A stretch of DNA of 64,000 nucleotides from Banduia mediterranea (lineage in GTDB: Bacteria > Pseudomonadota > Gammaproteobacteria > Nevskiales > Nevskiaceae), in contig NZ_JAVRIC010000006.1 of assembly GCF_031846245.1 (NCBI RefSeq), positions 1 to 64,000 of the forward strand, read 5' to 3'. The notes beneath the pieces are model-generated. The model saw only the letters and a program-made list of their open reading frames with translations. It was not told the DNA's origin and did not search any database. This document shows, one piece after another, positions 37,052 through 45,795 of the stretch; position 1 is the stretch's first letter; each line of letters starts with the position of its first letter. Position numbers and translations under genes: made by a program.

Positions 37052-37282
37052 GTGACATTCCCGACCCTCACTTCGGGCGCAAGCCGTTGCCGAACCCTGG
37101 TTGCCGTCGCGGCCATTGGCATAGGCATGAGCGCGCTGTCCGGTTGCGGCAGCATGGCGCGTGAGCGCATCAGCCAGCGCCTGGATGATCGCTTGCAGTT
37201 CGATCAGATCGATACCGATCGCAACGGTTGCATCAGCCCCGGCGAACTCGAGCGCTTCAAGCAGACGCTGGTGCAGCGCTAG
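37052..37282 (+). CDS. Small lipoprotein with a canonical EF-hand loop
   Basis: 76 residues from a GTG at 37052, preceded by GGAAGGAG with 8-base spacing; a longer frame from 36812 is not gene-like. Signal peptide with lipobox L29-S-G-C32. Residues 54-65 form a perfect EF-hand loop (D-T-D-R-N-G-C-I-S-P-G-E: ligands at 1, 3, 5, 12, Gly at 6, Ile at 8), so it should bind Ca2+ in the periplasm. A Cys inside the loop (C60) is unusual. The partner is unknown. Confidence 0.7.
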   Translation: MTFPTLTSGASRCRTLVAVAAIGIGMSALSGCGSMARERISQRLDDRLQFDQIDTDRNGCISPGELERFKQTLVQR

Positions 37283-37385
37283 GCTGAAGTTCTCGCCATA
37301 AAACGGCGACAAAACTCCATCCTTCAATAAGTTACGCTCACTTCCAGATTCACACTTCTGTCTACAACGTAACTCATTGAATTAG

Positions 37386-37427
37386 GCAGGCAGGGTGGGC
37401 ACGCTACGCTTTGCCCACCCTGCCTGC
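37386..37427. repeat. 16-bp perfect inverted repeat
   Basis: GCAGGCAGGGTGGGCA (37386-37401) and TGCCCACCCTGCCTGC (37412-37427) are perfectly complementary around CGCTACGCTT. It lies between the EF-hand lipoprotein and GST genes. It could be a terminator or a small palindromic mobile element. A short piece resembling the tail of the larger palindromic repeat family follows at 37433-37485. Confidence 0.8.
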
Positions 37428-37524
37428 TCTCACCCAGCGCTCGCATTCGCGAGGGTAGGTCGGCTTCAGCCGCGCGTGTTTCTGCCGCCCACGCGCCTGG
37501 TCAGCCGGCGTCCGGCCCGTACCA

Positions 37525-38142
37525 TCATGACAGTCGTGGTGGTCGGGCCATCGGGGTGTGGCCTCGCTGCCCGGCGACGCGATCCAGCCAGGCCCGGATG
37601 GAGGGATACGGTTCGAGCCTGAACCCACCGTCGGCCGCCGCATGGGTATAGGCATACAAGGCGATATCGGCGATGCCGAAGCGGTCTTCGACGAAAAACT
37701 GACGCCCGCTCAGGTACTGTTCCATCACCGCCAGCGCCTGCCTGCCGCGCTCGTGCAGTTTGGGCAGTTCCGCCCGCCGTTCGTGATCCGGCGGAAGAAA
37801 TCCGCAGATGTAGCGCGCCACCGCGATATAGGGTTCATGGCTGTACTGTTCGAAGAACAGCCATTGCAGGGTCCGTGCGCGCGCCAACCGCGGACCGGGC
37901 CATAGCCGCGTGTCCTCGGCAAGGAAGCAGAGGATCGCGTTGGATTCGGCGAGCGTTTCTCCATTGTCCAGTTGCAGCACCGGTACCCGGCCGTTTGCAT
38001 TGAGTGCGAGGAAGTCCGGCTGGCGACTGGCACCGGTGGTGATGTCCACTTCCTGCCAGTGAAACGGCAAGCCCAGATGATCGAGCAGCAGTCGCAGCTT
38101 GTGGCAGTTGCCTGAGCTGGACATTCCGTAAACGGTATACAT
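37525..38142 (-). CDS. Glutathione S-transferase family protein
   Basis: 205 residues: thioredoxin-like N-terminal domain (MYTVYGMSSSGNCHKLRLLLDHLGLPF, with Ser8-Ser10 near the glutathione thiol; 'NGRVPVLQLDNGETLAESNAILCFLA' binds glutathione) and an all-helical C-terminal domain (about 85-200). Beta-like bacterial GST. It is alone on the minus strand, and the substrate is not predictable. Confidence 0.92.
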   Translation of the reverse strand: MYTVYGMSSSGNCHKLRLLLDHLGLPFHWQEVDITTGASRQPDFLALNANGRVPVLQLDNGETLAESNAILCFLAEDTRLWPGPRLARARTLQWLFFEQYSHEPYIAVARYICGFLPPDHERRAELPKLHERGRQALAVMEQYLSGRQFFVEDRFGIADIALYAYTHAAADGGFRLEPYPSIRAWLDRVAGQRGHTPMARPPRLS

Positions 38143-38235
38143 GCGGCTTCCCGGGAATTGCGGCGCCGTGATGATAGCGGCTATGGAGCCGACCGGGCTG
38201 CGTCGCCGCTTTCATTTGCAGGCCGATACGGGATT

Positions 38236-38353
38236 AGCGGCCACGCCGCAAGCGCACCCCACCGAATGAATCCGCTGCGGCATGGCCGTTCCCCCCTTCT
38301 CCCACAAGCGGGCGAGGGTCGGTGGGCATCACGAAGTGCGTGATTCACGTTAA
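38236..38353 (+). repeat. Palindromic repeat family, copy 4 (with tail)
   Basis: AGCGGCCACGCCGC ... GAATGAATCC ... GCGGCATGGCCGTT, then CCCACAAGCGGGCGAGGGTCGG and GTGATTCACGTTAAT. It is the closest relative of copy 1, including the tail. It lies just upstream of the BASS transporter gene. Confidence 0.85.
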
Positions 38354-38383
38354 TATCGGTCCCGTCGATTGCCCGATCCCCTG

Positions 38384-39367
38384 ATGCTCCGAAAGCTGCT
38401 GCCCGATACCTACGTGATCGCCTTGCTGAGCACGGTGGCCTTGGCGAGCCTGCTGCCGTGTCGCGGCGATGTGGCGGCGATGCTCGGTGTGCTGACGCAT
38501 GTGGCGATCGCCGTGTTGTTCTTTCTGCACGGCGCGAAGTTGTCGCGGGAAGCGGTTGTTGCGGGCTTCACACATTGGCGCCTGCATCTGACGACGCTGT
38601 CGGTCACCTTCATACTGTTTCCCGTGCTGGGCTTGGCGGCGCGTCCGCTGTTGGCCCCTTGGGTCGGCGATACGCTTTATACCGGCGTGCTGTTCCTGTG
38701 CATGCTGCCGTCAACGGTGCAGTCCTCGATTGCCTTCACCGCGATGGCGCGCGGCAATGTGGCGGCGTCGGTGTGTGGCGCCTCGGCGTCGAACCTCCTT
38801 GGCATGTTCGTCACACCGCTGCTGGTCGGCCTGTTCGTGGCCCAGGGCTCGGGTGCGATATCCACCGACGCGATCGGCAGCATCCTGGTGCAGTTGTTGC
38901 TGCCGTTCATCGCCGGACAGGTCGCGCGGCGCTGGATCGGGGGCTGGGTAAGGCGTCGCGCTCCGGCGCTCAGGTATGTTGACCAGGGCTCGATCCTGCT
39001 GGTGGTTTACACCGCGTTTTCCGCAGCGGTGGTCGAAGGTTTGTGGTCCAAGGTCGATGGTCCGGCACTGCTCGGTCTGCTGGCAATCAGCGCACTGCTG
39101 TTGGGTGTGGTGATGCTGAGCACGACCTTCGGTGCGCGCATTTTGGGCTTCAGTCGCGAGGACGAGATCAGCTTCGTGTTCTGCGGATCGAAGAAAAGCC
39201 TGGCTACCGGCGTGCCGATGGCGAAGGTACTGTTCGCGGCGCCGGAGGTCGGCATGATGGTGCTGCCGTTGATGCTGTTTCATCAGTTGCAGCTGATGGT
39301 GTGCGCGGTGCTGGCGCAGCGCTACGCGCGCGCCGAAACGCTCGACGCGGCCAGCGAGCGGGCCTAG
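38384..39367 (+). CDS. Bile acid:sodium symporter family (BASS, YfeH-type)
   Basis: 327 residues from the ATG at 38384 (MLRKLLPDTYVIALLSTVAL); a TTG at 38369 is in frame but less likely. Nine to ten hydrophobic segments, with the family motifs 'LFFLHGAKLSREAV', 'CMLPSTVQSSIAFTAMARGNVAASVCGASASNLLGMFVTPLL' and 'CGSKKSLATGVPMAKVLF'. It is a Na+-coupled transporter of organic anions. The substrate is unknown. Confidence 0.93.
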   Translation: MLRKLLPDTYVIALLSTVALASLLPCRGDVAAMLGVLTHVAIAVLFFLHGAKLSREAVVAGFTHWRLHLTTLSVTFILFPVLGLAARPLLAPWVGDTLYTGVLFLCMLPSTVQSSIAFTAMARGNVAASVCGASASNLLGMFVTPLLVGLFVAQGSGAISTDAIGSILVQLLLPFIAGQVARRWIGGWVRRRAPALRYVDQGSILLVVYTAFSAAVVEGLWSKVDGPALLGLLAISALLLGVVMLSTTFGARILGFSREDEISFVFCGSKKSLATGVPMAKVLFAAPEVGMMVLPLMLFHQLQLMVCAVLAQRYARAETLDAASERA

Positions 39368-39398
39368 GGTCTGGCCGAACGATCGCCGGCTGCATCGT

Positions 39399-39725
39399 TC
39401 AGACTCCCCAGGTCACGGCCACGTTCTTGCGCTGCGAGCGCTCCAGCATTTCGATCAGCGGCCAGGCGCGCCGCGCCAGATCGACCGGTATCGGCTGGTC
39501 TTCGTCGTCTTCGCCGTTCTCGGCGTTGTCTTCGTCCTGCTCGACCTCCGGCTTGCGCCGCTCGCTCTCGATCGCGGCGCGCAGGGCCGATACGGCCGCC
39601 GGAATCTCTTCCGGGGCCAGTGCGCCGCGTTCCGCGTCGGGTTTGCCGATGATTTCCAGCAGGCGGCGGGCGTGGGTCTGCAGCATGGCGATCTTGGCGG
39701 CGGCCGGTGACGAGAACTGGATCAT
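39399..39725 (-). CDS. DUF1840 protein
   Basis: 108 residues: 'MIQFSSPAAAKIAMLQTHARRLLEIIGK', a linker with an acidic stretch (EQDEDNAENGEDDEDQP, 62-78) and 'VDLARRAWPLIEMLERSQRKNVAVTWG' at the end, the DUF1840 pattern. It is cytoplasmic with unknown function. Confidence 0.88.
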   Translation of the reverse strand: MIQFSSPAAAKIAMLQTHARRLLEIIGKPDAERGALAPEEIPAAVSALRAAIESERRKPEVEQDEDNAENGEDDEDQPIPVDLARRAWPLIEMLERSQRKNVAVTWGV

Positions 39726-39872
39726 CTGGGGCTCTCTGCGTGTGGTGGATCGCGGCAGTCTAGTCGCAACGCCCTGAACGGCGGGCGCGGCGATGCCAGC
39801 CGCGGCTGCTCAGCCGTGATTCGGGCAGCGGCATGCACACTGCCGTGCACGCTTGAGCAGGGACCCCACCCG

Positions 39873-40106
39873 ATGCAGTACGCAGACGCATTCCTTCGCG
39901 AAATCGAATCATTCCTGGGCTGGAAGCTGGATGCCGGACGTCAGGATCAGGCCATGCGATGGCGCGGCCAGGGTCAGTCGGCCGAGGCCATCGCGCAGCG
40001 ATTCGAGAAGCTGCGCGTGGCCGGCGACACGCTCAACGATCCGAGCATTCCCGTGCGGGACGATCCGCCGACCCGGCCTCAGGACGACGATCCGGCAGAA
40101 TTCTGA
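39873..40106 (+). CDS. Hypothetical small protein, 77 aa
   Basis: From the ATG at 39873 (MQYADAFLREIESFLGWKLDAGRQDQAMRWRGQGQSAEAIAQRFEKLR); a longer start at 39816 is less likely. It is helical (1-50) with a disordered acidic, Pro-rich tail ending DDDPAEF. Not recognised. Confidence 0.6.
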   Translation: MQYADAFLREIESFLGWKLDAGRQDQAMRWRGQGQSAEAIAQRFEKLRVAGDTLNDPSIPVRDDPPTRPQDDDPAEF

Positions 40107-40358
40107 GCGCCGGTGCCGTGTCGGAACCTGTCAGCAGGAAATCGCCAGCGTGTTGCCAGCCCAGGGTGTTGCCAGCGTGTTGTTTTTGCTGGATCAAAGG
40201 ACTCCAATCGGAGGGCGGAGGTTTCATTCGCAGTTCATGATCGGCGACGCACACTGGCGGTCCAGCCAGGAACCCGATTAACGTGGTGCGAGGTTCCGCC
40301 TCCATACCAGAAGACGATCTGAATTCAGATGTTCGTCGCGCATCGCCGATAGGGAACA

Positions 40359-41630
40359 ATGCTAGATACGATCTGCACAGCCCAAAGCGACATCGTCGAA
40401 GCCTACCGCTTCGTGCGCGACCGCAGTCTCAAATTGATTGCGCCCCTGTCGGCGGAAGACACCGTGGTGCAATCGATGCCGGATGTCAGTCCGACAAAGT
40501 GGCATCTGGCACACAGCAGCTGGTTCTTCGAGCAATTCCTGCTGTCCTCGCAATGTGGCTACGAGCCCTTGCGGCCGGGCTGGCAGTTTCTGTTCAACTC
40601 CTACTACGAATCGGTGGGGCCTCGGCACAACCGCGTGCAGCGCGGACTGCTGTCGCGGCCGACACTGGCCGAGGTGATCGAATACCGCCATCGCGTCGAT
40701 GACGATATGGCGCCCGTGTTGGATCGGGCCGCTTCCGATCCCGAGCTGGCAGCGCTGATCAACCTGGGGCTGCATCACGAACAGCAGCACCAGGAGCTGA
40801 TGTTGACCGACATCAAGCATGTCTTTTCGGTCAATCCGCTGGAGCCTTCCTATCAGCGTGAGGCGCCGTTCGGATTGCCCGGCCACGCCTTGCCGATGCG
40901 CTTCGTGCGCGGCAGCGCGGGTATCGTCGAAATCGGACATCACGGCGAGGGATTCGCGTTCGATTGCGAAACGCCGCGTCATCGCACGCTGCTGCATCCC
41001 TACGAAATGGCCGATCGGCCGGTCACCAACGACGAGTTTCGCGACTTCATTCGCGACGGAGGCTACCGCACGCCAAGCCTGTGGATGTCCGAAGGCTGGG
41101 CCAGGGCGCAGGCCGAAGCCTGGGCCGGGCCAATGTACTGGGATGCCCAGGCGGAAACCGAATTCACCTTGGCCGGCCGGCGCGAGATCGACCCGTATGC
41201 GCCGGTCTGTCATGTCAGCTATTACGAGGCGGATGCGTATGCACGCTGGGCCGGCGCACGCCTGCCGCGCGAGTCCGAGTGGGAACACCTGACCGAAACC
41301 CGCGTCGATGTCGATGCGCAATTGCGGGCCGCCAATTTCGCCGATGCCGGGTTTTTGCACCCCCAGCCGGCGCAACGTGACGAAGGCCTGCTGCAGTTGT
41401 TCGGCGATGTCTGGGAGTGGACCTCAAGCCCCTACGTCAACTATCCCGGCTACAAGCCGCTGCCGGGCGCGCTCGGCGAATACAACGGCAAGTTCATGTG
41501 CGGGCAATGGGTGCTGCGTGGCGGCTCCTGCGTCACGCCGGTGGGCCATCTGCGCGCCAGCTACCGCAACTTTTTCTATCCCCCTGATCGCTGGCAGTTC
41601 ATGGGGTTCCGTCTCGCCAAGGATGCCTAG
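40359..41630 (+). CDS. egtB: Ergothioneine biosynthesis sulfoxide synthase EgtB
   Basis: 423 residues. A DinB-like four-helix domain (about 10-155) carries the iron ligands His52, His140 and His144 (HHEQQHQE). A formylglycine-generating-enzyme-like C-terminal domain follows (about 185-420: 'PVTNDEFRDFI', 'ARLPRESEWEH', 'LFGDVWEWTSSPY', 'LRGGSCVTP'). The enzyme joins hercynine to gamma-glutamylcysteine or cysteine with O2. It is followed 36 bases later by egtD, making the minimal two-gene pathway. Confidence 0.96.
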   Translation: MLDTICTAQSDIVEAYRFVRDRSLKLIAPLSAEDTVVQSMPDVSPTKWHLAHSSWFFEQFLLSSQCGYEPLRPGWQFLFNSYYESVGPRHNRVQRGLLSRPTLAEVIEYRHRVDDDMAPVLDRAASDPELAALINLGLHHEQQHQELMLTDIKHVFSVNPLEPSYQREAPFGLPGHALPMRFVRGSAGIVEIGHHGEGFAFDCETPRHRTLLHPYEMADRPVTNDEFRDFIRDGGYRTPSLWMSEGWARAQAEAWAGPMYWDAQAETEFTLAGRREIDPYAPVCHVSYYEADAYARWAGARLPRESEWEHLTETRVDVDAQLRAANFADAGFLHPQPAQRDEGLLQLFGDVWEWTSSPYVNYPGYKPLPGALGEYNGKFMCGQWVLRGGSCVTPVGHLRASYRNFFYPPDRWQFMGFRLAKDA

Positions 41631-41666
41631 TCCTAAAGAAGCAGTGGAAACAAGGAGAGCCTGCGC

Positions 41667-42683
41667 ATGAACCGAGCTGTGCAAGCGACAAGACTCAGGG
41701 AAACCGATTTCAGGCAGTTCAGCCTGCCGGACGACGACTTTGCCAGCGAAGTGATTCGTGGGCTTTCGGGGCGCCCCAAGCGCCTGCCGTCGAAGTACTT
41801 CTATGATGCCGAAGGCTCGGCCTTGTTCGAGAAGATCTGCGATCAGCCCGAGTACTATCTGACGCGCACCGAACTCGAGATCATGCGCGACCAGGCCGCT
41901 TCGATGGCCGCGGCGCTGGGTCCTGACGTGCGCCTGATCGAATTCGGCAGTGGCGCCGGCCTCAAGACCCGCCTGTTGCTCGAAGCCTTGCGCAATCCGG
42001 TGTGCTACGTCCCGATCGAGATTTCGCAAAGCGCGCTCGACGACAGCGTGGCGCAGCTGCGTGAGGACTTTCCGCAGGTGCAGATGCAACCGGTTTGCGC
42101 CGATTTCACGCAGGCGCTGTGTCTGCCGCGTCCCGCACGTGAGCCGCGACGCACCGTGATCTATTTCCCCGGTTCGACCCTCGGCAATTTCGCGACATCG
42201 GAGGCCGACGCCTTGCTGCACGGGATGCGTCTGAGCATGGGTCCGTATGGCGCGGCACTGGTCGGACTGGATCTCAAGAAGGACATCGGCAGCATGGAGG
42301 CGGCCTACAACGACGCTGCCGGCGTCACCGCCGAATTCACGCTCAACCTGCTGGCCCGGATCAACCGGGAGCTCGAAGGCGACTTCAAACTCGATCGCTT
42401 CGAGCACCAGGCGCGCTACAACCCCGAGGCCGGACGCATCGAAACCCGGATCATCAGCCGCTTTGATCAGGCGGTGCGCGTGTCAGGCCAGGACGTCAGC
42501 TTCCTCAAGGGCGAGGCGATGCTGGTCGAATACAGCACCAAGTATTCGCTGGACGACGTCGAAGGTATGGCCGCACGCGCCAAGCTGCATGCGACGCGTC
42601 GCTGGTTCGATCGGGATCGACGCTTCTGCGTGCAACTGCTCGAACGCACGCCCTTGTCTTGGAGTGCGCACGCCGACGCTTGA
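41667..42683 (+). CDS. egtD: L-histidine N-alpha-methyltransferase EgtD
   Basis: 338 residues: '[34 protein letters not shown]', the SAM-binding '[19 protein letters not shown]', 'YVPIEIS', '[11 protein letters not shown]' and '[21 protein letters not shown]'. It trimethylates histidine to hercynine, the EgtB substrate. It starts after GGAGAG. A TCACGCATTG-type conserved His-binding pocket cannot be resolved by eye, but the family fit is complete. Confidence 0.97.
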   Translation: MNRAVQATRLRETDFRQFSLPDDDFASEVIRGLSGRPKRLPSKYFYDAEGSALFEKICDQPEYYLTRTELEIMRDQAASMAAALGPDVRLIEFGSGAGLKTRLLLEALRNPVCYVPIEISQSALDDSVAQLREDFPQVQMQPVCADFTQALCLPRPAREPRRTVIYFPGSTLGNFATSEADALLHGMRLSMGPYGAALVGLDLKKDIGSMEAAYNDAAGVTAEFTLNLLARINRELEGDFKLDRFEHQARYNPEAGRIETRIISRFDQAVRVSGQDVSFLKGEAMLVEYSTKYSLDDVEGMAARAKLHATRRWFDRDRRFCVQLLERTPLSWSAHADA

Positions 42684-42726
42684 AACACGGTCCAGGTCCC
42701 CATCCAACCCAACCGGAGACAGCGAC

Positions 42727-43251
42727 ATGAACAGCAGAATTCTCAATGCCTGCGCTCTCGCCAGCCTGATGCTGTGCGGCGCCGCCCATGCCGAATCCAG
42801 CGTGGTGATGCACAGCGTCAGCGCCGAGGGTGTCGGCAAATCGCTGGGCGCCGTCACACTCGGCGACACGGAATACGGTGTGGTGCTGACGCCCAAGCTT
42901 GGCGGCTTGCCGCCCGGCCTGCACGGCTTCCACCTGCACGAAGGGGCGAGCTGCGCGCCGGCGAGCAAGGACGGCAAGATGACCGCCGCCGCGTCCGCCG
43001 GCAGTCATTACGACCCCGAGGAAACCGGCATGCACGGCCTGCCTTGGGGCGAAGGCCACCTCGGCGATCTGCCAGCTCTGTACGTCACGGCCGATGGCGC
43101 GGCGGTACAGCCTGTGCTCGCGCCACGCCTGGAGATGGCCGATCTTGAAGGCCACGCGCTGATGATCCACGAAGGCGGTGACAACTTCTCCGACCACCCC
43201 GAGAAGCTGGGCGGCGGCGGTTCGCGCATCGCCTGCGGCGTGATCGAGTAA
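42727..43251 (+). CDS. sodC: Periplasmic Cu/Zn superoxide dismutase
   Basis: 174 residues with a signal peptide (cleavage after AHA22). Copper ligands are H69, H71, H94 and H148; zinc ligands are H94, H103, H111 and D114; Cys76 and Cys170 form the conserved disulfide. It converts superoxide to H2O2 and O2. It is 43 bases after egtD, and together they form an antioxidant group. Confidence 0.97.
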   Translation: MNSRILNACALASLMLCGAAHAESSVVMHSVSAEGVGKSLGAVTLGDTEYGVVLTPKLGGLPPGLHGFHLHEGASCAPASKDGKMTAAASAGSHYDPEETGMHGLPWGEGHLGDLPALYVTADGAAVQPVLAPRLEMADLEGHALMIHEGGDNFSDHPEKLGGGGSRIACGVIE

Positions 43252-43267
43252 GCCGGCGTCTGCGAGC

Positions 43268-43513
43268 ATGAGTGTCCAGCAGGTTTACTGGGCGGTGGCC
43301 TATCCGGTGCTGGCCGCGGTGCTGGCCGTCGGCGCCTTGTTGCTGATCAAGATCGTGCGTCATCGGCAGGCGGCGAAGGATGCGCGTCGGCTTGATGCCG
43401 TGCCGGCGCAGCCGATGAGTCGCGATCAGGCGCGCGCACTGATCAGGCGCTATCTGTACGGCGCCGGTCCGATACTGTTCGTGCTGGCGCTGGTCGGCGT
43501 GGCCTTGGCCTGA
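43268..43513 (+). CDS. Small two-TM membrane protein
   Basis: 81 residues with hydrophobic segments at 6-27 and 61-80 and a basic cytoplasmic loop between (HRQAAKDARRLDAVPAQPMSRDQARALIRRY). It starts 16 bases after sodC and probably shares its transcript. It is not recognised. Confidence 0.7.
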   Translation: MSVQQVYWAVAYPVLAAVLAVGALLLIKIVRHRQAAKDARRLDAVPAQPMSRDQARALIRRYLYGAGPILFVLALVGVALA

Positions 43514-43520
43514 GCGCCAC

Positions 43521-44564
43521 TCAACCTTCGTCCTCCTCCTCGGCTTCGTCGTCATCATCCGCTTCGTCCTCGGACGACAGCGGCGGCAGCTCGCCGAGCG
43601 TGGCGCTGGCGCGTGCTTCGCGATAGCGATCCAGCGTCTCATCCAGATGGAAATACGCATTCCAGACACTCGCCAGCGTGACGCTCAACAGCGCCACGCC
43701 GGCGAGCGCCCGTGCCTTGAGCCTTGTCGTGCCATGAAAGCGGATGAATGCGGCACTGAACAGCGCCACCCAGGCCAGGCCCAGCGCGTAACCGGCCACC
43801 ACGTCGGACAGCCAGTGCACGCCCAGGTACAGGCGCGAGAATCCGACCATGCAGATCAGCACGCTGGCACCCGCGAACAGCGGCAAGCGCAGGTTCCAGG
43901 GGCGTTGCCAGGCAAGCAGTACCGTCAGGAATCCATACATCACTGCGCTGCCGGCGGCGTGACCGCTGGGAAACGAGTAGCGGTCGAAACCTTCGTAGAT
44001 ATTGCCGGGGCGATCACGCGAAAGTGCCCATTTCAGCAATACCACTGAAGCCCGTGCGGCCAGCGCGGCGGCGAGCCAGTAGGCGATCACCGCCCATTGT
44101 CGGCGCCACGCCAGCCAGGCCGAGATGCTCAAGGCCAGAGGTACGGTGACGATGGCGCCGCCGAGCCCTGTCAGGACCACCATCAAACGGTCCACGGGCT
44201 CGCTGTGCAGTGACTGGAGTGCGCTCCAGACGCTGCGGTCGAGGTGCAGCATGGTCTCGCCTTCGACCACGGATTCGGCGATTTCGAAGAACGCCATGCC
44301 GCATACCAGCAGGATCAGGCTGGCCACCAGCAGCGCCGCAAGTTCGCGCTGATCCCGGTCGAGCAGCGGCAGCAGTGCGCGCGCCGAGAGGCCGCCGCGA
44401 TTCGCTGCCAGCCGGATGATCGCCAGACGAATCCGGTCGAGCCCGCGCAGCAGCGGATTCAGCGCAAGTACGCTCAGACGTGCCAACAGCAACAGCGCGG
44501 CGAACAGCAGGAACAGGCTCAGGACCGCCAGACCGAGGCGGTTCGGGCTCAGCGAATCGAGCAT
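43521..44564 (-). CDS. PAP2-family membrane phosphatase
   Basis: 347 residues with six or more membrane segments. The three phosphatase motifs are 'KWALSRDRP', 'SFPSGHAAGS' and 'SRLYLGVHWLSDV', so it dephosphorylates a lipid pyrophosphate such as undecaprenyl-PP or phosphatidate. A long N-terminal membrane domain (1-110) precedes the PAP2 domain. The C-terminus is a strikingly acidic tail (SSEDEADDDDEAEEEDEG). Confidence 0.92.
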   Translation of the reverse strand: MLDSLSPNRLGLAVLSLFLLFAALLLLARLSVLALNPLLRGLDRIRLAIIRLAANRGGLSARALLPLLDRDQRELAALLVASLILLVCGMAFFEIAESVVEGETMLHLDRSVWSALQSLHSEPVDRLMVVLTGLGGAIVTVPLALSISAWLAWRRQWAVIAYWLAAALAARASVVLLKWALSRDRPGNIYEGFDRYSFPSGHAAGSAVMYGFLTVLLAWQRPWNLRLPLFAGASVLICMVGFSRLYLGVHWLSDVVAGYALGLAWVALFSAAFIRFHGTTRLKARALAGVALLSVTLASVWNAYFHLDETLDRYREARASATLGELPPLSSEDEADDDDEAEEEDEG

Positions 44565-44908
44565 GTCATCGCCACCGGCATGCGAAAGGGCGTCCAGGGG
44601 ATGGAGGCTTCGCCTTGTCGCCCATCAAGCCTGATCACTTTCGGTGCGCATCATCGATTTCCTTGTGCTTGAGTGGAGCGGATGCGGCGATCTCTCGGAT
44701 CCTGTCCGATGGTACCGGCTGCGGCCGCCGGGATCCGAGCAAAAACGGTCATTCAGGCCGCGTTCGCCACTGATTCGATAGGGTGCTTTCCAAGCATTCG
44801 CACTTGGACATCAACAGTGTCAGGCGAAGCACCGCATTGGCGATACGCCACTGTCGGAACAGGAGGACGCAATTGATGACTGTCACCTCCCTGCATGAGG
44901 AGAGCCCG
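44565..44908. other. Divergent promoter region, no gene seen
   Basis: 344 bases between the PAP2 gene (minus) and the ElaB-like gene (plus). I see no repeat or convincing ORF. An in-frame ATG at 44876 could extend the downstream protein by 11 residues. Confidence 0.5.
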
Positions 44909-45403
44909 ATGAGCACTGCAACCGAGTTCGGAATGAGCCCCGAAGACGCCCCCGACAGCAGGCCACCCCATGCCAGCAATGGCGCTGCGACCGATTCCGG
45001 CGCGCCGGGCGGCGACGCGCAAGGAGCCAGCAACGACAGCGGCGGTTCACCGTGGCGGGGCCTGGCGCGGGATCTGTTGAAGCTGACTCAGGAACAGGTT
45101 CTGACCTTCGCCCGCGAGCAGAGCGTGCGTGGGTCCGAACGGCTCGATAGCGTTGCCGGGCTGGTACAGCGCTCCGGTGAGGATATCGGCAGTTCCGTTC
45201 CGGCGGTGGCCGACTACAGTCAGCAAGCGGCGCAGCGTATCGAGCATCTCGCCGCCGAACTGCGTCGCCGTGAGCCGATGGAACTCTACGCGGAGCTCAA
45301 TCAAGCGGTCCGGCGGTATCCGACGGCGAGCTTGATCGGAGCGGCCACCATCGGATTCCTGGCTGCACGGTTTCTCAAGAGCGGAACCGGCGCGCGCGTC
45401 TGA
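44909..45403 (+). CDS. ElaB/YqjD-like membrane-anchored protein
   Basis: 164 residues from the ATG at 44909; an alternative ATG lies at 44876. A disordered N-terminus (1-50) is followed by amphipathic helices (55-135) and one C-terminal membrane segment (about 143-158, SLIGAATIGFLAARFL), which matches the YqjD/ElaB design of inner-membrane proteins that can bind ribosomes in stationary phase. It is the first of three genes (with YqjE-like and DUF3618). Confidence 0.75.
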   Translation: MSTATEFGMSPEDAPDSRPPHASNGAATDSGAPGGDAQGASNDSGGSPWRGLARDLLKLTQEQVLTFAREQSVRGSERLDSVAGLVQRSGEDIGSSVPAVADYSQQAAQRIEHLAAELRRREPMELYAELNQAVRRYPTASLIGAATIGFLAARFLKSGTGARV

Positions 45404-45414
45404 GCCCTAGAGTG

Positions 45415-45795
45415 ATGCGTGAGCCCCGTCCCATCGTTGATCTGCTGTCGGACCTGATCGTCCAGGCGAGTCTGCTGTTTCGCCAGGAACTCGATCTGGC
45501 CCGATCGGAAACCAGCGACCGGATCGCCGCGATCGGCGGCGCCCTGGCGATCATTCTGGCCGGCGTGGTGCTCTGCGGTATCGCCGTGCTGCTGCTGCTC
45601 GACACCGCAATCCTGCTGCTGACCATGGCGGGCATTCCGGAGCCCTGGAGTTCGCTGCTGGTCGCCGCTGTGTCCTTGGTATTTGGCGTCCTGATTCTGT
45701 TGAAGGGTCTGCGCGAAGTCCGTGCGATCCGTATCACCCCGAAACGCACCATCGAACAACTGCGCCGCGATGTCGCGGTCGTCAAGGAGAGATGA
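45415..45795 (+). CDS. Phage-holin-superfamily III / YqjE-like (DUF1469) membrane protein
   Basis: 126 residues: 'RPIVDLLSDLIVQASLLFRQELDLARSETSDRI' then two membrane helices (about 42-66 and 72-97). The family is annotated as putative actinobacterial holin-X/YqjE, but here it belongs to a chromosomal stress cluster, not a phage. Start by the ATG at 45415; a GTG precedes it directly. It overlaps the DUF3618 gene. Confidence 0.88.
   Translation: MREPRPIVDLLSDLIVQASLLFRQELDLARSETSDRIAAIGGALAIILAGVVLCGIAVLLLLDTAILLLTMAGIPEPWSSLLVAAVSLVFGVLILLKGLREVRAIRITPKRTIEQLRRDVAVVKER

Noticed and set aside
45415-45795. Phage holin indicating a prophage
   Set aside because: The YqjE-like family is commonly labelled holin, but the neighbours (ElaB/YqjD-like, DUF3618) are a chromosomal stress cluster with no phage genes.
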